Shown in pieces: positions 26,738 through 37,799 of a DNA stretch of 64,000 nucleotides. This DNA is from Copromyces sp. CBS 386.78. Taxonomy: Eukaryota; Ascomycota; Sordariomycetes; Sordariales; Sordariaceae. The notes below the pieces were generated by a model, which had not been told where the DNA came from, searched no databases, and was given only the letters and a program-made list of their open reading frames with translations. The translations under genes were made by a program, and so were the position numbers. The stretch spans positions 186,001 to 250,000 of the forward strand of contig MU839085.1 in the NCBI GenBank assembly GCA_030685235.1. Direction: 5' to 3'. Each line of letters starts with the position of its first letter. Position 1 is the first letter of the stretch.

Positions 26738-28087
26738 TCATAGCTTAGACTTGATGACAGCGCTCCCATTTAAGATATCAAACTCCTTGCCCTTCTTCCA
26801 ACCAAGCCACTGCTCCACGACACTCTCGCCTCCCTTCCCAGGCTTCAACGGAATACCAACATACGCTTCTCCTTTGACGCCCGGCCCCTGCCCATGGCTA
26901 GCATCCTTCGCATCGCTGCGTACCGCCAAGCAAGGCGTCTCCCTAAGCGTGACCACCGGTCTCTGATCGCCTTCTAGTCTGTCCCTCTCCCTCTCCATCT
27001 CGCCATACTCAAACACAGCCGTGCAGCACGCATCCGTCCCATCAAAGATATCCTCCCACTCCCTCCTCGTTTTGGACTTGAACTTCTGTTCCAACACGGC
27101 TCTCAACTCGGGCCAATTCTCCTTCTCACCCCTCCTCTCCTCCCACCCTTGTCCCTCTAGCCCCAATCCCCTAACCAGCTCCCTGAAGAACTGCGGCTCC
27201 AAGGCGCCCACAGCCATGTACTTCCCATCTTTAGTTTCATACGTATCATAATAAGGACATCCCGTATCCAGCAGATTCTCGCCCCTCGGCGCGTTCCCCA
27301 CCGGCGTCTTCAGCGCAAACCGGTTGAAAGTAGCCAAGTAACTCGCTCCGTCGACGATATTCGCTTCCACCACCTGTCCTTTGCCCGTCCTTTCTCGCGC
27401 CGCAAGCGCCAGCAGGATGCCCTGGAACAACACCGCTCCGCCACCGGCGAAGTCGCCCAGGATGTTTATCGGCGGCGTCGGCTTCTCGCCCTTTCTGCCC
27501 AGCAGACTCAACACCCCTGACACGGCTAGATAGTTGATATCGTGCCCAGCCATGTTGGCGAACCGACCGTCTCTTCTAAACCCGGTTAGGCGGGCGTAGA
27601 TGAGGCGGGGGTTGACTTCCTCGCTGCAGAGGACGGAGGGGCCTAGCCCGAGTTTTTCTAGGACGCCGGGCCGGTAGGGGTCGATGAGGACGTCTGAGAC
27701 GCGCGCCAGGGATTTGATGATGGCGATTCCGGAGGGGGACTTGAGATCGACGACCAGGGAGGATTTGTGACGGGTTAGTTGGTCGGGGACTTGGCGGGCC
27801 ACGGGGCCGGAGACGGCGCGGTCGATGCGCAGGACGGAGGCGCCGGCGTCGGAGAGGAGGAGGCCGGCGAAGGGGCCTGTTAAGGGGTTAGTATTTTGAT
27901 ATTCTCAACTAATAGTGAAGTGTAAGCTGTGTAAGTGAGGTGTAAGTGAGATATGGAGACCGGCCGGGTTTCGGCCGAAAGTCTCTGTGTAAGTCGGATG
28001 AAGGTGAGAGATGGATATGGGCTTACCTGGAGCTAGACCGGCAAACTCTAGGACCTTGAGGCCGGTAAGAGGTGGTTGGCCAACCAT
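26738..28087 (-). CDS. Alpha-methylacyl-CoA racemase, family III CoA-transferase fold
   Basis: Two exons on the minus strand: 28027-28087 and 26738-27876, giving 399 residues. The splice joins MVGQPPLTGLKVLEFAGLAP to GPFAGLLLSDAGASVLRIDR, the conserved start of family III CoA-transferases. Catalytic residues of the racemase branch are present: His132 in AGHDINY, Asp162 in NILGDFAGGG, and Glu247 in AVGALEPQF. The 30-residue His-Asp spacing equals that of the mycobacterial enzyme. The protein ends in KSKL, a type 1 peroxisomal targeting signal. The expected role is to interconvert 2R- and 2S-methylacyl-CoA thioesters so that branched-chain acids can enter beta-oxidation, here probably in peroxisomes. 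A formyl- or succinyl-CoA transferase is less likely because of the GHDINY and EPQF motifs. The natural substrate is not visible from sequence. Confidence 0.9.
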
Positions 28088-29908
28088 CGTTGATTCTTTT
28101 TTTTTCCTTGGCCTTCCAATGTTCCAATGTTCTCGAAGGTACCTTTCGAGTTACTTTCTCGAGTGGTGATGCCTCGGGAATATGAAACGGTTACACGGCA
28201 ACGGACCGATCCACAACACAGGAGTTTACCCACTCAGCCGGTTTACTTTTCCAATTCCCATGTTTCTTCGAATAGCGTGGGCCACTATTTGGTCGGAAAA
28301 GGGAACACCCAGTAAATGACGTATGGTCTCAGGGGTGAATGTAACCGGTGGTGGTGGTTGTTGTTGTTGTTGTTGGAAAAGCTGGTGATGATGGGTGGTT
28401 GCTGGCCTTGGTAGTATCTGCAGCAGCAGCAAGCTCGCAAATGTCGACCAAAAAGGATGAAACGAGGAAGAGAGTGACGAACATATCCGACCACTTATAA
28501 AACCGGTATTCGGGACTTTGGATGGGGAAGTTTGAGAACGCTACGTTAGAAGTGTGGGGTTATTAGGATTTTGGACTCTTTCAGGTTTGGTGTTTTTGAC
28601 TGCTTGCAGGACGGGCAGTAGCAATCGGGATATCCGACAAAGACTTTTGAAAGTGAAAATTTCAAACTTCAGCTGAAGTCCTCTGACGAGCATGGCTCTT
28701 TGGGACATTTAACGGCTGAAGCCATCGTGGTATGCGATAAACATCGTAAGACGACATCTTGGGACTCCCTGATACTGTAAGCTTTTCCGTTTCCGAATCC
28801 AGAACATCTCAGCTCAATCTTGGAATATTGGAGCACAAGGCCTGGACAGCAATCGAGACTCGGAAAACATTATTCGACAAAGTGGATTCGAAAGCAACAT
28901 CATCATGCGACACGAATACGGATCGACTACCGAGGCTCCCTTTCTCCCGCTCACGTCGCTCCAGGCCTGTGAGGGTGTGTGAGGAAGGGTGTGCCTGTCA
29001 CCAATTTGCACCCTGGGCGCACTCCCGTTTAGCGGCTGATCGTGGCCCGCCCCTGTGGGGGAGTTGGGGAGCTGGGCAGGTGGAGAGAGAGGGCTTGGTA
29101 AGGTATGCGGGGTAAGGACAAGACGAGGAAGTTACGGATTGTCAATTTTGTACCTGCTGCCCCAAAGTGACAAACTCCCGAGACATGGGATGGATGACAG
29201 GAACAGATCTGGGGAAGACCACGACGGGGTAGCTGATGGAAGATGCGATTGGTACCAGGCAAACAATATATGATGCAATCGACGCTTGAAGGAAGGGCTT
29301 CGGTGCATGGCAGTACCACCGAAGCCACGATACCGAAGATGCGCGGGACAGCGTGGCCGGCTACGTGGTAACCGAAAATAGGCATGTTGATTATTGACTG
29401 TCAACCCCAGAAGATCTGACGAACATCAGCATGAAAATCATGTTGGGGGGAGGTCACGGGAAGTGTATCGGATACCATTTAGCTCGGGGGGAATGGTTGG
29501 AGGTGTCGGATTTCCATACTGAGTGCTCTCACTCAATGCTGTTTCTCAACCGTCAAGGACGATTTGGGAGAGCGCACCGGAAACAGCACTGCCGTTATTA
29601 TCGTGAACTGGGGAAATATTGAAGTTGATGGATCTTGAGTTGGAATGTAGATGTCTCCTCCAGGCTGACAAATGTCAAGACCGAAAGCGCAAAAATACCA
29701 TAGACAACCCTAACCCCACATGAAGAGTTTACATCATCACAGGGAAAGCTCCAGTTAATCGCCGCTAAAAAGTCGTGATAACGGTTTTCACTGCCGCTGC
29801 CGCCGACAATTCGCCATCCGTCCGCATTGCCGTCATCTTCTGTCTGTCTGTCATTTGCGCCGAACAACTGTCTCTCTCCAGTCGCCAGTTCCGCTCCGTT
29901 CTTTCAAA
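28088..29908. other. Divergent spacer, racemase gene and grx5
   Basis: Both flanking genes are transcribed away from this region, so it should contain their promoters. It holds a TTG array (about 28357-28375) and no supportable gene. Confidence 0.6.
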
Positions 29909-30572
29909 ATGCTGACCCGGTCACTTTTCTCGAGGGTAAGCAAGGCACCCACCCGTTTGCGCTTTAGGTCCCGTCGCTAACATCCTCCGACAACAACAGC
30001 AACTCTTCGCCGCCGCCTCCCGGCCGGCCGTTGCGCCCAAGGCTGCCTTCCGCCCCGTCCTCTTCTACCAGAACCGCTTCCTGTCCGATGCGACCCGCCA
30101 GGCCATCGACAAGGCCGTTGCCTCCGCCCCCGTCGTCCTCTTCATGAAGGGCACCCCCGAGACTCCCCAGTGCGGCTTCTCGCGCGCCAGCATCCAGGTT
30201 CTCGGTCTGCAGGGCGTTGACCCCAACAAGTTTGCCGCTTTCAATGTTTTGGAGGATTCCGAGTTGAGGCAGGGTATGTTACAGAACCAGTTGAGAAAGA
30301 AAAAAAAAATGGAGAGAGAAAGAGGGCAGTGAAGGGGAAAGATCGCGAAAGACAGAATTGCTGACAGTCGCGCGCATCATGCAGGTATCAAGGAGTACAG
30401 CGACTGGCCCACCATTCCCCAGCTCTACATCGGCAAGGAGTTCGTCGGCGGTTGCGACATCATTGTTTCGATGCACCAGAACGGCGAGCTTGCCAAGCTT
30501 CTCGAGGAGAAGGATGTCTTGGTTAAGGGCGAGGAGGGTGCTGCTGAGGAGCAGACCGAGAAGAAGGAGTAA
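29909..30572 (+). CDS. grx5: Mitochondrial monothiol glutaredoxin (Grx5 type)
   Basis: Three exons: 29909-29935, 30000-30273 and 30385-30572, giving 162 residues. The N-terminus [18 protein letters not shown] is basic, hydroxylated and free of acidic residues, a typical mitochondrial presequence. The glutaredoxin fold follows, with the single-thiol active site CGFS at Cys67-Ser70 ([12 protein letters not shown]), the glutathione-binding WPTIPQLYI, and GGCDI near the end. The tail is Glu/Lys-rich. Family role: CGFS glutaredoxins hold a [2Fe-2S] cluster with glutathione and pass it on from the Isu scaffold in mitochondrial iron-sulfur assembly. The first intron has a GCTAAC branch site, and the last exon join gives [13 protein letters not shown] with no gap. 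There is no thioredoxin-like N-terminal domain, which excludes the nuclear/cytosolic Grx3/4 type. Confidence 0.96.
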
Positions 30573-31061
30573 AGGGAACGAAAAGGGGCGGATGCGGATA
30601 TTGGCTATGCGTGGTGGAGGAGATGAGTTGATTCATGAAGCCCATTGTACTTGTACTGATACCATTTGACAGACGATTTGGATCGCATGCGTAGACTGTA
30701 CGATATGTGTTTTACTTTTTACGTTGCTGGAAAGAGGCGTGGAGATGTTTATTGAACATGTATCAGGGGGTTGAAAATCAAGACAACAGCAGATGAACCG
30801 ACGGTTTATTCTTTCATATCGGAATACAGTTCATATGAAATCAAATTCTGTCCAAAACTATCTCTATCTGTACCCGACCATGCTATGATGTGTTGAAAAC
30901 GCCATGTTAAATGCCGCCTGGGTATCATGTTAAAAGCCCCCTTTAGTCATGCACACAAGAAAAACAGGAAAAACAAAAAAACAATAACAAATCTTGTCCT
31001 TCAGCCATGTTGAGCCCCTTTCTTCTCTTTCCCCCCCTTCTCTACCACTGCCTCCAGCATT
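30573..31061. other. Convergent 3' spacer, grx5 and caf16
   Basis: This short region holds the 3' ends of two convergent genes. No further feature was seen. Confidence 0.6.
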
Positions 31062-31958
31062 TCAGTTGCAACCAGGCCCGTCCGTAGCCTCCTTGTTCGT
31101 CTTCGCCTCCAGTCCATACCCTCCAATCCCCGGGCTGTTATAACTCAACCCCTCCGGCCCCCTCCTATGCTGACTGCGTGGTCCTCTCTCCCTCAAATCA
31201 TCTCTCAACCATCTCAACACCAGCTCTCCCAGCCTGGAGTTTCCGGTCACTCCCTCAACAACATTCTTCCCATCGTCGACCTCCTTCAACATCTCCTCCG
31301 CCTTGCCCCACCCCTTCACAGTCCCCAAGTGCATATGCACCAGATGCGTCGGCCAACTCGCCAAGTTATCCAGAATATGCGTCGCGTACACAACCGTGCA
31401 CTCCCTCGTCTCCGTCTCCCGTCTTAGCCAACCCAGGAACTGCGCGCGGGACCAGACATCCAAGTCAACCGTGATTTCATCCAGCAGGAGAACCGTCCAC
31501 GGTCTAATCAGCCCCATAGCAAGCTGCACCCTGCGGCGTTCACCATCGCTGACGGCGTGCATCCGCCAGTTGGTGTCGATATCTAGCACCGACACCAGCT
31601 CATCTCTGCGTTCGGGATAATGATCACCGCCTACTGACCTCAGCAGTTCAACGACGCCAATGTCGCCCCGCACTTTTTCATTCAGGACCCACTCCAGTCC
31701 CAAATAGGTGACGCCCTCAAGACCGTCCTTGAAGGGGTCCACGCCAGAGACCTTGATGGTGTTGGCGGGCGCGAGACGCTTACCCGCCAAAAGGCGGAGG
31801 AGGGTGGTTTTGCCGGCGCCGTTGGCACCGATCAAAAGGGTGCGTGAGCGCGGGGGTAGGGACAAAGTGATGTCCGAGATGCCGTTGGAGCGGTCGGGGA
31901 AGGTGTAGGTGAGGTGGGTGGTTTCGACTGTTGGAGGGGCGGGTTGTTGGGATGTCAT
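31062..31958 (-). CDS. caf16: Soluble ABC ATPase, Caf16 family
   Basis: A single exon of 298 residues, starting at the ATG at 31958. The frame stays open further upstream, but that part is Lys/Gln/Thr-Asn-rich and unlike the family. One ABC ATPase domain with no membrane segment is present: Walker A GANGAGKTT (44-52), a degenerate signature VSDGERRRVQLAMGL (SDGER 137-141 in place of SGGQ), Walker B VLLLDE (156-161), and the switch His in YATHIL. The inserts GVTYLGLEWVLNEKVRGDIGV and DNLASWPTHLVHMHLG are typical of Caf16. The C-terminal 60 residues are variable. Yeast Caf16 was found with the CCR4-NOT complex; its exact role is unclear, and none is claimed here. Confidence 0.92.
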   Translation of the reverse strand: MTSQQPAPPTVETTHLTYTFPDRSNGISDITLSLPPRSRTLLIGANGAGKTTLLRLLAGKRLAPANTIKVSGVDPFKDGLEGVTYLGLEWVLNEKVRGDIGVVELLRSVGGDHYPERRDELVSVLDIDTNWRMHAVSDGERRRVQLAMGLIRPWTVLLLDEITVDLDVWSRAQFLGWLRRETETRECTVVYATHILDNLASWPTHLVHMHLGTVKGWGKAEEMLKEVDDGKNVVEGVTGNSRLGELVLRWLRDDLRERGPRSQHRRGPEGLSYNSPGIGGYGLEAKTNKEATDGPGCN

Positions 31959-32606
31959 TTTTTTTTCTTGGTCGAGGGCCCGGTTGTTTGTTGGTTTGGA
32001 CGGGTTGTTGGTTGGTGGGTTTGTTTGGTTATGTTGGTTCTTGTGAGTGTGAGTGATTGTTGGTTTATCTGGTTGTTTTGTTGTTGATGTCGCGTACGTC
32101 CTCTCTTGAGTTCGTGTTGTTGGCAATGTAAGGGATGTTTGTATGTCGGCGAGAAGAAAAAGTTGGGTTGGTTGGGGGAAGTGAAAAAAAAAAAAAAAAA
32201 AGATGGGATGAGGGGACAATGTTATGTGATGCTACACCGTGCCCGTATTTGCAGGTACCCTCGCCTGATAAGCTCGGCGATATTGGGCCAGAAGTCTGTC
32301 GCTTGAATCGTTTCAATCGCACCCCCTGGGAGGATTTGCGGGGTGATAATGGCGCAAGTACGCAACAGGGAAAAGTCTAGGTAGATAGCGATTCAGTTTC
32401 TGTTTCTCTCAAGAAACCGTTGTGGAAGAAAGAAAGATGACCTGACAAAACCTCCGAGGCCTACTGTAGATATGCTCATGTACGCCCAGGGAATATCTTC
32501 ATGCCCTTTCTTTTTTGTATCTCCTCAATGCTACCGACCGGACGTTCAACATTCGGCATCTGTTCGTACACTACGGATGCCTAGATTTGTCAGACTGTAC
32601 TGTAGC
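31959..32606. other. Upstream region of caf16
   Basis: This is the probable caf16 promoter and leader, rich in TTG and including an 18-base A run (32184-32201). It shows normal base composition up to the sharp edge of the transposon block at 32,607. Confidence 0.6.
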
Positions 32607-32608
32607 TA

Positions 32609-32626
32609 CAGTAGGGTCCCCTGTTC
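32609..32626 (+). repeat. Left terminal inverted repeat of the DNA transposon
   Basis: The 18 bases match the reverse complement of 45214-45231 exactly. The next few bases differ mainly by transitions, consistent with a longer original repeat altered by RIP. Confidence 0.9.
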
Positions 32627-32765
32627 TGGCAACCCCTAAAATCCGGGCAAAGGGGTTGTTGGAATAGGGGGGGTTGCTGGCACTAGGGTAGGGTGCACGG
32701 GCCGTACCACTAAAATATTAATTTTCTAGTAAATTTATACTAAAACAAATAATATAGAAATAATT

Positions 32766-32947
32766 TCAAGTGCTCTTTTTACTTCCCAGCTAACTATCCA
32801 ACGTCCTCTATTCTATCATCGCTTCGATATCCTCTTCTAACTTCCTTTTAAGGGTACGGATTACACGTAAATCGTTAGTATTATAGAGAGTTATAGTATT
32901 AAGAAGGAGAATAAGTTCGTTAATATAAATAATACTTTGCTTAAACG
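32766..32947 (-). pseudogene. Pogo-like transposase, C-terminal fragment
   Basis: Read on the minus strand, this stretch encodes NDLRVIRTLKRKLEEDIEAMIE, a stop in place of Gln, then RTLDS and LGSKKST before a terminal stop at 32766-32768. It continues the transposase of the right-hand part, from which it is separated by the inserted retroelements. The charged, helical end is what one expects for the tail of a pogo/Fot1 transposase. Confidence 0.7.
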
Positions 32948-33170
32948 TGTAACGAGTCTGCACGAGTATTGCACAACGAACAGTCGTATGGTTGAAATGC
33001 TATATTTGATAAGGAAGAAAAGGAAGGAAAGACTGCACAGAAGGTGCAGTCTGGAACGAGGGTTTTGTGCACCACCGTGCCAAGGCCGGGGCAGCCGGAC
33101 TAGAACCCTCGCAGGCCCATAATCTGGCTGGCAGCCAGATCACAGACCCCAAGGCGCTAGCCCTATAACA
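32948..33170 (-). repeat. LTR of the small element, downstream copy in its sense
   Basis: 223 bp, aligning over its whole length with the split copy. It contains a perfect 8-bp stem with a 5-base loop (33031-33051), a second palindrome ATCTGGCTGCCAGCCAGAT (33122-33140), and, read on the minus strand, sequences resembling the A box (TAGCGCCTTGG) and B box (GGTTCTAGTCC) of RNA polymerase III promoters. Differences from the other copy are mostly C/T and G/A. Confidence 0.88.
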
Positions 33171-33192
33171 TTACCCCCCTACTCCCCCTTAG
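33171..33192 (-). other. Polypurine tract of the small LTR element
   Basis: On the minus strand this reads as a run of G and A with two T residues, directly abutting the LTR. It is the expected plus-strand priming site and fixes the element's orientation. Confidence 0.6.
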
Positions 33193-33949
33193 GGAGCGCG
33201 GCCCTGCGTACAAATGATCACGGAACAGCTAAAATTATACGAGAAAAACGAAAATCCAGCCCAGTCACTCCTAACCTAACGTATAGAATAGGGAAGAAAA
33301 TTAATAATACCAAAAGGTATCTACAATTGAGCCCCTAGACAAACGCTATACGACTACCTATTCCCTACCCGAGTCGGTGGTGCCCTTACGAAATACTACC
33401 CTTACAAAGCTACTCCCAATATACGGGAACTAAGACTAAATTAAGGAATATATTTAGACCTTGCCTATCCGGGACGTCTCTTCTACTGTAATACGTTAGC
33501 AATTAATGCCGGAGATAGTTAATAAAATTAAAGCTATTACCTAATATTTCGTATCGCTCTACTTCTCCTACTAGTAGGAGCTATTTTCATTCCCTCGCTA
33601 GGGAAAAGGCATAGCGATCTTTCGTACTTACGAAATATAATATTTATTACCCTCTTGCGGGTACGTTTTATAGTAAATCCTCTTTAGTCGAAGTATATGT
33701 AGAAGGGTAGAAGAAGACTAACCGAACGATCTAACTAATAGACGCCGTACTTTAATAGCTATAGAAAATGCAAACCTCCCTCTACTATAGTATTCCCAAG
33801 GCAGCCTATCAGGTATCGCTCAATTTATATCCTCCTCTTAACTAACCGAATTAAGCTATACGTTATTCATCCTCGTCTTTTTATATTATTTAAATTAATA
33901 GGAATTATTCCTACAATTAATATACTTGCCCTCCTTCTTCTACCGATTC

Positions 33950-34610
33950 TTTTACTTTTAAGACGGCGAAGCTACTGTAATATTAATAGAGGTATCTATA
34001 GGATTACTAGCATTATTATTAATTATAACCTACCTTAATAAAAATAAGGAAGTTAAAAAGGAATTGCCATTAAATCGGCGAAAGTAAGTGAATAAATTTG
34101 GGTACTACTTTAATACGTCGGTACGGTTACTAAAACGGTACTTCCAATCGTTATTTAAAGTAGTAGAGAGCTAGCTAACTTTAATAGAATCTAACTAAGA
34201 ATTTATATGAATATAATATAACACTTCTTTAAGACGCGCGAAGAAGGGAGCTATAGGTTTACCGCCTTTTTAATATAGGCGATAGAGTTCTTACTTAATT
34301 CTTTTAATTATATTTAAATTACTGTAGGTAAATTGGAACTTTTCGATAAATTCGTCCGACGAATAAGGAAAAACGGCGAAGGCGATAAAAAGCTTTTTAA
34401 TAGAAGGCGATAAATAGGCGAATAAGTAGTAGAATTACGTTTCTATATTGCTAATAGCGAGCCTATTTATATAAAATTTAGCCTAAGCGCTAAAAACCTA
34501 AGTTTCGAAATCCTCCTTATTTCCCGAGAACTTTTCGAAGTATAGGAATACCGGCTTAGGGATCGCGGGGATTGCGGGGGTCGCCGAAGACTTATTAATA
34601 GCGGTAACTT
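33950..34610 (-). pseudogene. Gag-like relic in the small LTR element
   Basis: The minus strand reads YFEKFSGNKEDFET, then NRLAISNIET-FYYLFAYLSPSI, SSDEFIEKFQFTYSNLNIIKRIK, and KGGKPIAPFFARLKEVLYYI, with occasional stops at former Trp or Gln codons. The pattern F-G-K-F, a helical middle, F...F..-N...RI...L, then P.A.FFARL.E is that of fungal Ty3/gypsy capsid proteins. No zinc knuckle, protease or polymerase motif was recognised in the rest of the interior. Coordinates are approximate. Confidence 0.6.
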
Positions 34611-34851
34611 CAGTTAACAACGTTTAAAAGGTAGCCGTAAATTACTATAATCGTTCTTGAAGGTCCTACGACTAGGGGATCGCAGGGAAAGTTAGTGCCA
34701 TTATTAAGAGGAACGGAGGTCCGGGTAGTAGGCGACGGTGGATAAGGGATTTTCGTTGCTAGGAGGAAAAACGAGAATAATGACGAGATATTCTTTGGCG
34801 TACCTACGAAAGAATGGCAATGGGGGTATTTGAAAAGAGGGTCAAATATAA

Positions 34852-35035
34852 TGTAACGGGTCTATACGAGTATTGCACAACGAATAGTCGTATGGTTGAA
34901 ATACTATATTTGATAAGGAAGAAAAGGAAGGAAAGACTACACAGAAGGTGCAGTCTAGAACGAGGGTTTTGTACACCACCGTGCCAAGGCCGGAGCAGCC
35001 GGACCAGAACCCTCGCAGGCCTATAATCTGGCTGG
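34852..35035 (-). repeat. LTR of the small element, first part of the split copy
   Basis: These 184 bp match 32948-33131 and are then interrupted by the chromovirus. The remaining 39 bp are at 43360-43398, giving 223 bp in total, the same as the intact copy. Confidence 0.9.
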
Positions 35036-35290
35036 TGTCATAGGCATTGCCTGCTCCTTGTAAATAGATAGATAGGGGTGCTATGCTATATTAGTGCAGC
35101 CAGCTGAGTGTAGCTGTCTGAGTATAGTATAGTTAGCACGTATAGTGCCGCCCTATAGACTTATAGCTACTTATAATTATAAGGCTCTATACTATACCCT
35201 ATATAGTTTTCGTATACGTATAGGTTCCTCTTTTAATTCTTCGTACAATAATTAATATCTTACTTTAGTATTTGCTCGCGCCCTATAATA
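35036..35290 (+). repeat. 5' LTR of the chromovirus
   Basis: 255 bp, the same length as the 3' LTR. It contains several ATAGATAGATAGG and CTATACTATA-type stretches. A primer-binding site after it could not be recognised, probably because of mutation. Confidence 0.9.
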
Positions 35291-35499
35291 CTTTATTATA
35301 TTTAACCTCGCGTTAATATATAATAAGTAATCTTAATAAAAATTAAGCCTAATAGAAGATTAGTAGTAGTTTAATTCTTACGAACTTCACTTCGAAGCGA
35401 AATTGTATAATCGCCAATATAGAATTAAGAACCCCAACGACTAGAATATCGAACCTAAAAACGATAAGTAAATACTAGAGCTTCTAGAATAACGAGGGC

Positions 35500-37650
35500 G
35501 CAAATATTATACCGTACGATATAGTAGAAATATTTTTCTTTTAATAAGCGTTATCCCAATTATTTAGAAAAGTATAATTAAAATAGTTAGCAATCTAGCG
35601 GGTAACGATATACGCCGAATTGATTTCACTACAGTATTCCTATTTTTTTTAAAAGGTTATAATATACTATTAAAAGTCTATAGCGGTAATCCTAACTCTA
35701 GCCTTATAATCTCTTTAAATTTCGCTGATAAAGTTCGTAGTTATAAGGAGGTTATAAAGCTATTTTATTATTTTAATGAAAAGATTAATACTTTTAATAA
35801 ATAGGTTAAAGAAGAATAAACTTATTATATTAAATTTAAAAATAATACTAAATCCTTCGTTAACGAAATATAAGGAAAGGAGAAATAGTAGAAGGCGGCG
35901 GAGGAATAGTTAAAGAATTAAATTAACTAATTTAATAAAATTAAGAAATAATTTATATAGTAGATTTAATTTCTATAATTGTAATATAATTAAATTATCG
36001 CCGAGAATATATTTTTCTATTAAAAGGTGTCTAATTTTATTTAAGAAAAGACCAATCTTTAAAAGAAGTTTAATAATATTATTTAAAATAATGAGGAAGA
36101 TTATTAAAGCCTCTTTAAATTTAATAAAATAATTAATAATAATACCGAATTATATAAGGCGGAATTAAAGAAGGTATTAGAAAATTTTAATATTTTACGT
36201 ATCGCGGGTAAGATTATTAGCGAGGAGTCTACTTAAATATAGGAGGAGATTAAAAACCTTTAAGTTCGCTTCCATTTAATAGAAGAGGATAAAATTATTA
36301 TAGAGAATAGTATTAGTAGCTTTAGAGGATCGGGTACGGGTACCGGTAGTTCCGGTAGTATAGGCGGCGGTCCTAGCGATAATGGCCTTAGAGGATTGGG
36401 TATAAGAACCGGCTTTAGCTTTAGTAGTATAAGTAGCAGTCTTAGCGATAGTAGTTTTAGAAGATCGGGTAAGGGAAGCGGCTTCGGTTATAACGAAGTG
36501 GGCGGCGGTTTTAGAAGCGGAGGATTTAATTATTATAGCGGTTTTAGTAGAGGATTTAATTATCCTAGCGGTCCTAGCGGCCTCCCTAGTAGCTTTAGCA
36601 GCCCCGGCGGTCTTAGAAATCCCGGCGGTCCTAATAGTTTTAGCGGTCCCTACCCCCCCGCTACGGTTCTTACCCTTATATTATATTATTATTATAAAAT
36701 ACTCTATAAGGACTTAGAACGGTTTAAAGGTAAAAAAATAAATATAATTAAGTATTATAATGCTTATAATATTTAGAATTTAGAGATCCGTAGTCGTTAA
36801 ATTATTAATAATTATGAATTTTTAACGAAATAGCGAAACTATTTTATACTATATCCTACTTAGGAGGTAAAGTAAAAATTAACGTTATAGAATATTAGAA
36901 GATAATTTTTAATAACTTTTAGTATTCTATCCTTTAAAAGTAGTAAATAGGCGAGGAATTCCTAATATATTTAAATAATCGTTATATATAAGGCGATATT
37001 GTATAAGTCGCTGAGAATTTATTATTATAGTTTAAATAAATGGGTAAATAGTTTAATTATAAAGATTTTGAAGTTTAGTTTATTACCCTAGTTAACTATT
37101 ATGGTTATAATATAATTACTAAAATCCGTCTTCTTTATTAGAAGATCTTTAAATCTTTAGCGGATTCGGTTTTATATTATTATATTTAACCCGTTTGTAA
37201 TAATTTTAAAGGATAGTACGAATTATTTAAAGGTATCTCCAAAGTTTATACTAAAGTAGCCCTATATAATAATATTATTTAGGGTATTTAGAATAGTAAT
37301 AAAGGTAATAATAATAGTAATATTAGTATTAGCGGCAATAGTAAAAACCTTAATACTATAGATCTAGATTATATTAAATTTATTGAAATTTATAAGGACG
37401 TTTTATAAGAACGTTATAATAAAGGTTTTTATATAAACTATAGTAAAGGTAAGTACTTAGCTTGCAAATATAAGAGCTAAATTAACTATAATAATAAAGG
37501 TAAGTAAGTTAATTGTACCGGCCTAAGTATTATAATACGTAAGAGCGCCGGTATATTAATTACCAACCGTATAATAGCGGATATAATTAATCCGGCGCCG
37601 GCTCCGGCCGCTCTAATAGTTCTAGTAGCGCCGGCCGCTCTAGCCTAATA
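35500..37650 (+). pseudogene. Chromovirus gag relic
   Basis: This is a broken reading region upstream of the protease. The best-preserved part, 36301-36660, encodes a Gly/Ser/Pro-rich sequence with repeated units such as GPSGLPSSFSSPGGL. This part has more G and C than its surroundings. A cysteine-containing stretch near 37440-37540 may be the remnant of a zinc knuckle. Limits are approximate. Confidence 0.55.
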
Positions 37651-37799
37651 GGGAAATAGAGAACCTTAAGGCTAAGTCGTATTTAAGGGTATTTAGTAGG
37701 GATATAAAAAAGGATAGAAATAAGGGTAAATAAATTAAATATTTATATAATAGGCTATTAAAGGATAGAACCGTTTAAATTAAATAGTTTAGAAGTCTA

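Noticed and set aside
32937..33122. 61-codon frame, with a near-identical one at 34814-35026
   Set aside because: Not a gene family: both are the same LTR of the small retroelement read through.
36396..36776. 126-codon Gly/Ser-rich frame
   Set aside because: Not an independent gene; it is the best-preserved part of the mutated chromovirus gag.
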